DNA of 60,000 nt from Owenia fusiformis (Eukaryota; Annelida; Polychaeta; Sabellida; Oweniidae): positions 38,922,671 to 38,982,670 of the forward strand of contig CAIIXF020000007.1 of NCBI GenBank assembly GCA_903813345.2, given 5' to 3'. A program made the position numbers and the translations under genes. Below the pieces are notes generated by a model. It saw nothing but the letters and a program-made list of their open reading frames with translations. It was not told the DNA's origin and searched no databases. Positions within the stretch are counted from its first letter, which is position 1. Every line of letters begins with the position of its first letter. This document shows positions 11,934 through 24,400 of the stretch, one piece after another.

Positions 11934-12452
11934 ATGGGAAACTCCGGTAGTCTTAGAAGAAATATTTACATAGCTGATGGTGAAGATACAGCAGTTAAAG
12001 GTATTTCATACAAACAGAAAATTGAAAAGATTGGCAATGAATATGCAGAGAATAAGCATGCAGTTCAAACAAAGCTGAGAGCCTCCAAGAGTGTTGATTC
12101 GATCCATCTACACAATATCACAGATCCAAGAGGCAGTTATCACAAAGAAAAGCATTCTTTGAAATACTCTTTAAAAAATAAAAAACAAAGGTCTATCCAA
12201 AGAGATACACAACCTTTACATGGTTCAAACAAGGTTCGGTTTCCTGATTATGTTCATTCAAAGAAACAATGCAGTTACATGAAGAATAGTGTTCAGGGGT
12301 TAGGAACATGTGGAGAGTGTCGTATATGCACAATGTTGGATTCATATGGCACTTGGAGTCATGAGAACGAGGCAGTTATAAAAAACAATATAAACAAAGG
12401 AGTCGGTGGTAACTCTGCCAATTCGTTCTCTCTTGCCAACTTGTTAGCTTTG
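11934..12452 (+). CDS. Kinase exon 1 (N-terminal region)
   Basis: This exon encodes residues 1-173 and ends at a strong GTAAGT donor in phase 0. It includes MGNSGS, a lysine-rich middle and a CGECRIC cluster (C126, C129, C132). The frame runs on past the donor to 12635, but that extension is low-complexity and unlike the rest. Assignment to the kinase rests on strand, phase and lack of any other partner. Confidence 0.75.
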
Positions 12453-15400
12453 GTAAGTTTTGTTCAAAATTTTGTTGCATGCAATGAAAGTTATTGTGGG
12501 GCGTTGTCTCATTTATTTTATCTTGTCATTGTGATTCCAGGAAAACCACTCAATGGAATTATTTTTCAAATTTTTGGTATTTTGGTACACTGCATGAAAC
12601 ATGTGAGACAGGGGAATACACCCTCATTTTTTTAATCATGTTATCGGTTCTTATCCAATGAGAAAGCGAGAAACATTCTAATGATATAATAACTGATAAT
12701 ATCATCTGTTTAAAATTGAAAAAGATATTTATTAAATTCATTGGGAGTGAAACGATGACTGTGTGAGGGGATATGGTCTCTTTAATAACAGTCTTGTTGG
12801 AGTTATGTCATCCAATATTTATTAAATTCATTAGGAGTGAAATGATGACTGTGTGAGGGGATATGGTCTCTTTAATAACAGCCTTGTTGGAGTCATGTCA
12901 TCCAATATTTATGAAATTCATTGGGAGTGAAATGATGACTATGTGAGGGGATATGGTCTCTTTAATAACAGTCTTGTTGGAGCCATGTCATCCAATATTT
13001 GTTAAATTCATATGTAGTGAATCGATGACTGTGTTGGGATATGGTCTCTTTAATAACAGTCTTGTTGGAGTCATGTCATCCAATATTTATTAAATTCATT
13101 TTGAGTAAAATGATGACTATGTGAGGGGATATGGTCTCTTTAATAACAGTCTTGTTGGAGTCATGTCATCCAATATTTATTAAATTCATTCAGAGTGAAT
13201 CGATGACTGTGTGAGGGGATATGGTCTGTTTAATAACAATCTTGTTGAAGTCATGTCATCCAATATTTATTAAATTCATTGGGAGTGAAATGATGACTGT
13301 GTGAGGGGATATGGTATCTTTAATAACAATCTTGTTGGAGTCATGTCATCCAATATTTATTATATTCATTGGGAGTGAAACGATGACTGTGTGAGGGGAT
13401 ATGGTCTCTTTAATAACAATCTTGTTGAAGTCATGTCATCCAATATTTATTAAATTCATTGGTAGTGAAATGATGACTGTGTGAGGGGATATGGTCTCTT
13501 TAATAACAGTCTTGTTTGGAGTCATGTCATCCAATATTTATTAAATTCATTCAGAGTGAATCGATGACTGTGTGAGGGGATATGGTCTGTTTAATAACAA
13601 TCTTGTTGAAGTCATGTCATCCAATATTTATTAAATTCATTGGGAGTGAAATGATGACTGTGTGAGGGGATATGGTCTCTTTAATAACAATCTTGTTGAA
13701 GTCATGTCATCCAATATTTATTAAATTCATTGGGAGTGAAATGATGACTGTGTGAGGGGATATGGTCTCTTTAATAACAGTCTTGTTTGGAGTCATGTCA
13801 TCCAATATTTATTAAATTCATTCAGAGTGAATCGATGACTGTGTGAGGGGATATGGTCTGTTTAATAACAATCTTGTTGAAGTCATGTCATCCAATATTT
13901 ATTAAATTCATTGGGAGTGAAATGATGACTGTGTGAGGGGATATGGTCTCTTTAATAACAGTCTTGTTTGGAGTCATGTCATCCAATATTTATTAAATTC
14001 ATTCAGAGTGAATCGATGACTGTGTGAAGGGATATGGTCTGTTTAATAACAGTCTTGTTGAAGTTATGTCATCCAATATTATTAAATTCATTGGGAGTGA
14101 AATGATGACTGTGTGAAGGGATATGGTCTCTTTAATATTAGTCTTGTTGGAGTCATGTCATCCACTATTTATTAATTTCATTTAGAGTAAAATGATGACT
14201 ATGTGAGGGGATATGGTCTCTTTAATAACAGTCTTTTGGAGTCATGTCATCCAATATTTATTATATTCATTGGGAGTGAAATGATGACTGTGTGAAGCGA
14301 TATGGTCTCTTTAATAACAGTCTTGTTGGAGTCATTTCATCCAATATTTATTAAATTCATTGGGAATGAAATGATGACTATGTGAGGGGATATGGTCCCT
14401 TTAATAACAGTCTTGTTGGAGTCATGTCATCCAATATTTATTATATTCATTGGGAGTGAATCGATGACTGTGTGTTGGGATATGGTCTCTTTAATAACAG
14501 TCTTGTTGGAGTCATGTCATCCAATATTTATTAAATTCATTGGGAGTGAAATGATGACTGTGTGAGGGGATATGGTCTCTTTAATAACAGTTTTGTTTGG
14601 AGTCATGTCATCCAATATTTATTATATTCATTGGGAGTGAAATGATGACTATGTGAGGGGATATGGTCTCTATAATAACAATCTTGTTGGAGTCATGTCA
14701 TCCAATATTTATTAAATTCATTGGGAGTGAAATTATGACAGTGTGAAGGGATATGGTCTCTTTAATAACAGTCTTGTTGGAGTCATTTCATCCAATATTT
14801 ATTAAATTCATTGGGAGTGAAATGATGACAGTGTGAAGGGATATGGTCTCTTTAATAACAGTCTTGTTGGAGTCATTTCATCCAATGTTTTATATTTAAT
14901 TCATTAGGAGTGAATCGATGACTATGTGAGAAGCAATATGGGACTGTGTGAGGGGATATGGTCTCTTTAATAACAGTCTTGTTTGGAGTCATGTCATCTA
15001 ATATTTATTAAATTCATTGGGAGTGAAACCACGACTGTGTGAGGGGATATGGTCTCTTTAATAACAGTCTTGTTTGGAGTTATGTCATCCAATATTTATT
15101 AAATTCATTGGGAGTGAAACCATGACTGTGTGAGGGGATATGGTCTGTTTAATTGGGAGTGAAATGATGACTGTGTCAGGAGATATGGTCTCTTTAATAA
15201 CAGTCTTGTTGGAGTTATGTCATCCAATATTATTAAATTCATTGGGAGTGAATGGATGAATGTGTGAGGTGATATGGTCTCTTTAATAACAGTCTTGTTG
15301 GAGTCATGTCATCCAATATTTATTAAATTCATTGGGAGTGAAATGATGACTGTGTGAAGGGATATGGTCTGTTTAATAACAGTCTTGTTGGAGTCATGTC

Positions 15401-18400
15401 ATCCAATATTTATTAAATTCATTGGGGGTGAATCGATGAATGTGTGAGGGGATATGGTCTCTTTAATAACAATCTTGTTTGAGTCATGTCATCCAATATT
15501 TATTAAATTCATTGGGAGTGAAATGATGACTGTGTCAGGAGATATGGTCTCTTTAATAACAGTCTTGTTGGAGTTATGTCATCCAATATTTATGAAATTC
15601 ATTGGGAGTGAAATGATGACTATGTGAGGGGATATGGTATCTTTAATAACAATCTTGTTGGAGTCATGTCATCCAATATTTATTAAATTCATTGGGAGTG
15701 AATTTATGACTGTATGAGGGGATATGGTCTCTTTAATAACAGCCTTGTTGGAGTCATGTCATCCAATATTTATGTTTATATTTATATGTTTTTTATAGTT
15801 ATAATTACTAAAGTCAACATGTAAAAAATATTATTTTGAGTGTAAAATAATAAATCGAGACATGATGGAACCTAACAAAGTTCAGCAAACTCAAATTTAG
15901 AAGGCCAAGATCTAATTTCAGTTCATTTTTCTTTTTGTAATTACCACGGGCTTTCAACAGCCCATGTAATAATGCAGATGCGAGTAGGTAGTTACCAGAT
16001 TCACCACCAGGTGGCTCGTTGGGGTCAGATAGCATGGCGGGTATAGTAGAGAGTTCCCTTTGACTTAGATTACATCTATTTGCGTGGTTCAATTTTCATA
16101 TAACCCTTATGTATCTAATAGTTACACGCCTAACCATCGCGTAAGCAGGCGTCACCGTACAGCGTCAAAAAATACAGTAGTACAGTTTTCTGTACGGTGA
16201 CGAAAATTAACTGATTTGAAGCAAAAACTATAATGAGGGTTTTGAAAAAATTTATTTGATGAAAATAAATACGATTTCGGGTGTAATAAAAACAGCATTC
16301 TCTTAGGAATGGTTTTAACTTTCTAATTATGATAAAAGTTTTTCGAGCACTGCTCGGATTTTTTCTGACTGGATCGGCCCACATAATCGCCTCGATAGAA
16401 AAATGTTGTTTTTTCACTTTTCGTTTGGTTATTATTATGTCACCAGTGGTGACATATTGTTATGGTCTCCGTTTTTTTGCGACGGCGGTTGGTGGTTGGT
16501 GTCCGGCGGTTGGTGGTTGGCGTCCGGCGGTTGGCGTCCGGCGTCTGTAACAATTTCTTACAACTTCCTATAACTTAACAAATACTGTTTAGACTGACTT
16601 CAATTTTTTTCTAAATCATCTACATGTTCTCAGAAGTTCAAATCTGACTTTAGATTTGACATTTGACCTTCAATGACCTTCTCAAGGTCAAAAAGGTCTT
16701 TTTTCAACTTGCTTCACATTGACTAAATTTTTTTTCAAAATCATCTACATGTTCTCAGAAATTCAAATCTGACTTTCGATTTGACATTTGACCTTCAAAT
16801 CTGACTTTAGATTTGACATTTGACCTTCAATGACCTTCTCAAGGTCAAAAATGGTCAAAAAGGTCTGTTTTCAACTTGCTTCAAATTGACTAATTTTTTT
16901 TTTCAAAATCATCTACGTGTTCTCAGAAATTCAAATCTGACTTAAGATTTGACTTAAGATTTGACATTTGACCTTCAATGATCTTCTCAAGGTCAAAAAA
17001 GGTCAAAAAGGTCTGTTTTCAACTTGCTTCAAATAGACTAAAAATTTTTTTCAAAATTATCTACGTGTTCTCAGAAATTCAAATCTGACTTTAGGTTTGA
17101 CTTAAGATTTGACATTTGACCTTCAATGACCTTCTCAAAGTCAAAAAAGGTCAAAAAGGTCTTTTTCAACTTGCTTCAAATTGACTAAATTTTTTTTTCA
17201 AAATCATCTACATGTTCTCAGAAATTCAAATCTGACTTTAGATTTGACATTTGACCTTCAATGACCTTCTCAATGTCAAAAAAGGTCGAAAAGGTATTTT
17301 TTCATCTTGCTTCAAATTGACTAAATTTTTTTTCAAAATCATCTACATGTTCTCAGAAATTCAAATATGACTTTAGATTCGACATTTGACCTTCAATGAC
17401 CTTCTCAAGGTCAAAAAAGGTCAAAAAGGTCTTTTTTCAACTTGCTTCAAATTGACTAATTTTTTTTTTTCAAAATCATCTACATGTTCTCAGAAATTCA
17501 AATCTGACTTTAGATTTGACATTTGACCTTTAATGACCTTCTCAAGGTCAAAAAAGGTCAAAAAGGTCTGTTTTCAACTTGCTTCAAATTGACTAAAAAA
17601 TTTTTTCAAAATCATCTACGTGTTCTCAGAAATTCAAATCTGACTTTAGATTTGACTTAAGATTTGACATTTGACCTTCAATGACCTTCTCAAATTCAAA
17701 AAAGGTCAAAATTTTTCAACTTGCTTCAAATTGACTAAATTTTTTTTTCAAAATCATCTACATGTTCTCAGAAATTCAAATCTGACTTTAGATTTGACAT
17801 TTGACCTTCAATGACCTTCTCAAGGTCAAAAAAGGGCAAAAAGGTCTGTTTTTCAACTTGCTTCAAATTGACCAAATTTTTTTTTCAAAATCATCTACAT
17901 CTTTTCAGAAGTTCAAATTTGACTTTACAAGTTCTCAGAAATTCAAATCTGACTTAAGTTTGAACTCATAATATTGTGAGCAACTAGGTGGTGACATTTT
18001 GTCATGTTAATGCCTTGTTTTCCCTGTCGTCTGAGAGTATGGATTATTTTTATGAGAATATGTATTTGTTATCTACACATTTTAGAACAGATGAATATTC
18101 GGCAAATAATCATTCAGTGTAATTATTTAAAAAAGATCAGATCTGTACTGTGACGCATCTGCTGTATGGTGATGATTCCTTAGATTTTATGAAGTGTAAT
18201 ATATGACCTCAGTATTAACTCAAGATTCCATAATTTTTTGTGTGGAAATTCAAATTTTGTATCCCGTTCAACATTGAAAGAGATAAATTCTTATGTTTCC
18301 ATTAATTTCTGATAACAAGGATTAAATACTGAAACACATTCAACTCTAAGCTTACTGTTCGAACAGGAGGTAAAGAAGTGTCAGTTCTACATGTACGTTT

Positions 18401-21400
18401 TCACTGGTAAGTATCAAGCGAAGGTTACAGCCATCACCTTCGCCTTTAAGATGGCGGACAGGAAGTATTAATTTCGATATTTTTAGTTTTCATGGAATTA
18501 ACTATTTGAAAGTTGACGTAATGCTTTGGTATCTTTTGAACTCAACCAGGCTTTTCTCATATGACTAACAAAGATAGCCTACACAGCCATCTTTACCCCA
18601 TGCAAGATATTGCATCTTTCATCCTTAAAAGTCACACATGCAAGATGAGATTTACTTGTGACATCCCTTGTTTTAAAACATCAATAACATAGCAACAAAT
18701 ATACTGAGTTTTTGGTTTCATGATCCTTACCGTATCATACATTTTCAGTAACCTTCCATTAAGCGGTGGAAGATATAGTTGAACTGTAGCGCCCTTCACT
18801 ATATATGATATGAACAATTGATCATACTACAACTATAAAGAAGTTTAATTCGGCTTTGTATAAAAAACCTCCTACCCACGTACCCTCGTACCCACGTACG
18901 TGGGTCCTGACCCAGTCTTTAAAGAGTTAAATCTTTAACATTTTTAAAACATTATTCTATCTCAATGTATGCTTAATTATGGATGAATTTATGTACCCAT
19001 ATGCCTTTATTTCTAGATCGGACATCTGTCTCGTCATAAAATAAAGCCGGCATTGCATAATGTTCATTTGAGCTATTTGAGTGTTGTTTTTGATATATCG
19101 AAGCGATTTTTTGTTGATCGGGCAGTCTTACAGTGTACAACCAATCTATTGCTTGGCGCAAATTGGCCACATGGGGCATGTGTTGTAAAGTGCTGTAGTT
19201 TTTGACTGCATGAGCAGAATATGGTCAAACTTTCACAACAAAATTCACATTGAATGACCTGAATGATTCTGGATTGACGAAGTTATTCAACTTTTCATCG
19301 GTCCTGTTTTTTAACACCCTGTAGTTTCGATTTTTATCACATATACTTTTTTTATTCTTTCAAACGATATTACAAGTATTCATTGTTTGCACGACAGATT
19401 TGAACTATACGTGTAATTTGTCTTATGTCTTTTATTTAATTTAACATCAGAATTGGAGATACAAAGTGATAGAGTGATCAATTCACGCGATCTCAAGGAA
19501 TAATAAAGGCTGCATTTCTGTTTAACCGTGGCGCAATTGAATAACGAAATATTTGAAAAGTAGAAGGATTCGCTATATTCGTTTTTAATCGCTTTTTGGC
19601 ACAATTTAAGGATAATTGTGCGCACTAGTTCAGTGAATCATTTAGATGGAATTAAAATTTAGAGTTGCCAAACTTATGCAGGGGAGTGTAAGTTTGGTTT
19701 TGTAAACTTCGACATTATTCATGGCCATTTGATCCATAATTAGGTAATATGAAGACTAGAGTTTTATTTTGACAATGATTTGATGTAAAACAACGACACC
19801 AAATCTTTGACTAACATACGTTAATAACGTATAATATTCGTAAGAATGAATTCTAATAACATTTGAAATAAACATCTAATAAAATGTGGTGAATTTAATT
19901 GGTTGGAAACTCTAAGAAATATATTTTTAAAAAGATGTCAACTTTTGGACAAGGGTAAACTTCCCGGGACATTTACAATCTGCATGAGGTAACAGGAGGC
20001 ACGGATTGCACTGAACGAAGGCTAGGAGATTGCTAATCAGCACTGATGTGTTATACAGGTAAGACTGCCCGATCAACAAAAAACATTTCGACATATCAAA
20101 AACATAAATCAAATAGCTCAAAAATAATGAACATTTATGCAATTCCGGCTTTATTTTATTTTACTAGAGAGATGTCAGACCTATAAATAAAGGCATATGG
20201 ATGCATAAATTCATCTATAATTCAGGATAAACTGAGATTGAATAATGTTTTAAACATTTAAAAATTTAACTCTTTAAAGACTGGGTCAGGACCCACGTAC
20301 GTGGGTACGAGGGTACGTGGGTAGGAGGTTTTTTATACAAAGCCGTTTAATTCGATGAAAACTAAAAATATTGAAATCGACACTTCCTGTCCGCCCGATC
20401 TAAATGCAAAAGTGACTGCAGTAACTTTCACTTGATACTGATCAGTTTGACAACATTTATACAAGGGGTACTTGATTGGATCAACATTTGAACTTCCACA
20501 CCAAAACTTATGCCATTTGAAGCAATAAATAATGAATTCTTTATATTACTTCTCACAAATTATAATGAATCGTCACTGTACAGCTGATGCATCACTGTAC
20601 AAATTTGATCATTTTTAAATATACATAATGAATGGTTGTTTGCTGAATCTTCGCCCGTTCTAAAATGTGAAGTCAACAAATACATATTCTCATAAAAATA
20701 ATCCATACTCTCAGATGGCAGGGAAAATAATAACCAAACGAAATGTGAAAAAAACAACCTCTTTTCACTTGGGTCGATTATGTTGGCCGATTCACTCAGA
20801 AAAAATCCGAACAGTGCTCGTCAAACGTTTATCATGATTAGAAAGTTAAAACCATTCCAAGAGAATGCTGTTTTTATTTCACATGAAATCGTATTAGTTT
20901 TCATCAAATTAATTTTTTTTAAACCCTTGTCATAGTTTTTGCTTCAAAGCAGTTAATTTGCGTCACCGTACAGAAAACTGTACTCCGCTATTTTTTGACG
21001 CTGTACAGTGACGCCTGCTTACGCGATGGTTAGGCGTGAGTTATGCAAATTAAAATATGTCCAGTAAAAGAAAATGTTATCTGTCCAATACAAGAAAAGA
21101 TAATTCACTTTTTGTGATTTTATAACATGGGGTCTATTGGGAATCAACCCAAACAAGAAGTCACATTTTCAAAAAAAAAAAATTTCAAAGTTGATAGACA
21201 ATTTTCAAAACCATATTTCTAGATGTACTTTTACATGCAGATTTCAAATTTTTGAATTTTGAATATTTAATGACGTAAATCAAGATTATTTCTTCTTGCA
21301 TCTAGTCTATTACTATACTGTACTATTTTTCCTTTAAATTACAGATAAACTCGTAGACAAAATTATTGTAATTGCTGTCATTCAATCATGCTAATGTTAA

Positions 21401-24400
21401 ACAAATAAAATAATGGCTCGAAAGAAACATTTTTGGCTTGATTCAGAGAATTGCAAAAAATAAAAAAATAAAAAAATAGAATAATGCTTAATAATGCGTA
21501 GGTAGAACTTATGCAAAAGCATCATGATCAAGATCGTATATGGGGATAGGTGATAATAAGTTAGGCTTTTGCTAATTATTGACGTCAGATTGCTGTATTA
21601 TAAAATCAGCATATTCTCTAAGCATCATCAATATTCCTACACATCATCTGCAGTTAACACGCTGACTGATAGATCAAGCGATAAGTTGAAAGAAAAGGTT
21701 GTCAAGATGAAATCTGAAGGGAAGCTTCTCAGGAGAAACAGCTCAAAGTATAGGAGAAAAACAGTTTTGGCCATTAGAAATGTAAGTTACCAAATCAGTG
21801 AAGTTACAAAATGGACTCTAATCATTCACTTTGTTTTGTTTTAGGTTTGTTTGATGGAGATGAGAATGGAACACTTAACTTAGATGATTATTTAATCTTT
21901 CAATGAAAAGGTGTTTGTTTTATGATTTATTATTTTTTTATATGTTGCAGAATGCTCTGGATTTGACCGTGCCTGCAAGTGATGCATTATTAAAGAACAG
22001 AAAGAATCAATGGGTACAACTCGCTGGTCACCAAGGTAACTAATATATCACGATATGTCAATTTATAATCTTGGGCTTTTTTAATAATTTTACTCTTAGA
22101 AAACCTAGATCTTTAATATTTAATATAGGTTTAATTTAACACTTTAAAACATATATATTTCATTGCTTGACATGAATGAATAAGTTTAATATGTTATCAT
22201 TTCATTTTAAAATCATTAAAATCTCATCAAATGATATTGATGATTAACAGAGAACTTCTGACTTCTGTATATTAATATACGAGTGAATGGGCAATTGAAT
22301 GAGTTACTTAGTTAGTGATTTAGTTAGTAATTATTATGTCACCTTCACAGGTTGTTATTGTTATAGTCTCCAATTTTTGTGAATGGTGTTTGGTGTTCAG
22401 CATTTGGCAGTCAGTGTCTGTAACAAATGGCATGTTGTAATATTTTGCATCTTAATGCCTTGTTTTTACTTAAATTCTTCAGTTTAATTAGACTCTTCTT
22501 TCTTGTGATTATAGGTTCCTTTGCTCCTGCGGGTCCAAACACAATTTGGAAGAAGCGTTTGATGAAAGACAACAATGAGACGAAGGCGTACATGGCAATG
22601 ATGGAGGATGCCATCTCTCCTTACGTTCCTAGATATTATAGGGAGGTGGAATACAACGGAGAATGTATCCTTTAATATGAAAATATGGTTTAATGTAAAA
22701 TATGATTAAATGCCCTCATAGACTTCAAATGTTAAAACTTCTTTAAAAGCTTATCTGTCTTTGCTATGAGTATAGATCATCCTTCAAGATCGGTCCTTCA
22801 CTGCTTTCATAGCAGATCATAATGTATAATGTAATGCAATGAATTACTCTTGGGCCAAGGATGAGTATAGATTGAATAGTTACCTTCCATTCCATATTGG
22901 TGAATATGATGTCATTGAGAGAATTCTTTTGGGATTCAATCATCATCAATTATTCTATTCTAGGGGCCAGGAACTTGGGTCATGAATTTCACAAATTGTA
23001 ATTGTAATTATCTTTGATATTTCTATAAGTGGAAATAATACAGAATTTAAAAATGATTACATCTTAGTGTCAAAATGAACTTCTTGAATTCTGGGATATT
23101 GGCCTTAACTACAGTTAGATTTCATTGAAATGGAGGATCTGTTGCGTCATTTCACAGACCCGTCAATAATGGATATCAAGATGGGAAGCAGGTACATTTC
23201 ACATTTTCATACTCTTAATTCTCTATCTGATAGGCCCTTGTGACAAATATTATTGTAAAAGGTGACAATTTGGGAAATTTATTCTATTTAGAATTTTGAA
23301 AAAGGATAATGGAAAATAAAAATGGATACAAAAATGTTGAATATGAGAAAATTGACATGTGACAAATTTAAGACCTGAATATAAACTCCTGATTGTTCTA
23401 GATAATATTATACATAAGGCATAAAATGTATAATTACATAATATGATATAATTTTGTTTAATTGCAGGACTTTTCTGGAGTCTGAAGTAAAGAATCCTGT
23501 CCTACGCAAAGACCTGTACGAGAAGATGGTCAAACTGGACGCCAGCGAGCCTACAGAGGAAGAAAACAGTCAAAGCTCAGTAACAAAACTCAGGTATATG
23601 CAGGTAAGGGATCTTTTACTACATTTTGTGAAACATTTACAACATCAGCGTTCTTCCCTGTACTGAAATTTTTTCACCTCATATATATTTCAAATATAAA
23701 CCAATCGGATGCGTTTATTCTATCACCTCATATATATTCCATGTATTAACCAATCAGATACATTTATTCGATCACCTCCTTTATATTCCAGTTCAGAGAA
23801 AAGGGAAGCTCTACTTCAACTCTTGGCTTCCGACTTGAAGCAATCAAGGTAGGGTTCAATGTTGTAAATTAACACTTCCCCTTAACACTTGTGAGTACAT
23901 ACCGGTAATCATTCTAGGCGTTAATAATGACTTAGCCGAAAGTTCATTCAAAATATGTCTTATATATAAACAGCTTTCATGTTTGCTTATTTTTGGCTTC
24001 CGTTTTTTACTACTTAATGATATTTTGAGGTTATTAAAAACATTTTTTGTAACCTTTTCTGTCAACCTTTTTCTAGATGTCTGGTGAGACCCCAAACACA
24101 GATTTAAAGAAAGTCAAGTCCAAGGAGCAGGTAATTGAAAAACACTTGCTTAAATATCCTTAATTTCTTTTAAATAGCAATATACTGTATATAATTACTA
24201 GTATGTAGGATTGTTGTTGTCATCTCCAAATATCATTTTATAAAAAAATCATGATGGATACTTTTATATTTTCTATGCGCACCTTTTTGTAAGCTTTTTA
24301 TTAACTTAGAAAAGTAAAAGAAAATAATAATGGGGAAGGCATTGTTGAATATTGGCCATTTTTTCACCAGGTTTTCAAATATCCCAAATCTCTTACTATG

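Larger units (their letters stand above)
16125..21038. mobile_element. 4.9-kb foldback transposon with 5-bp target duplication
   Basis: The ends 'cacgcctaaccatcgcgtaa' (16125) and 'ttacgcgatggttaggcgtg' (21038) are perfect inverted repeats. They are flanked by AGTTA (16120-16124 and 21039-21043). The arms are about 1 kb. The right arm (about 20045-21038) pairs with left-arm pieces 16125-16436, 18018-18501 and 18845-19150, and two later insertions separate these pieces. The arms include a striking nested palindrome at 18876-18905, repeated inverted near 20290-20320. The 0.9-kb centre (about 19150-20045) has only short open frames. No transposase is seen, so the element is non-autonomous. Confidence 0.88.
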
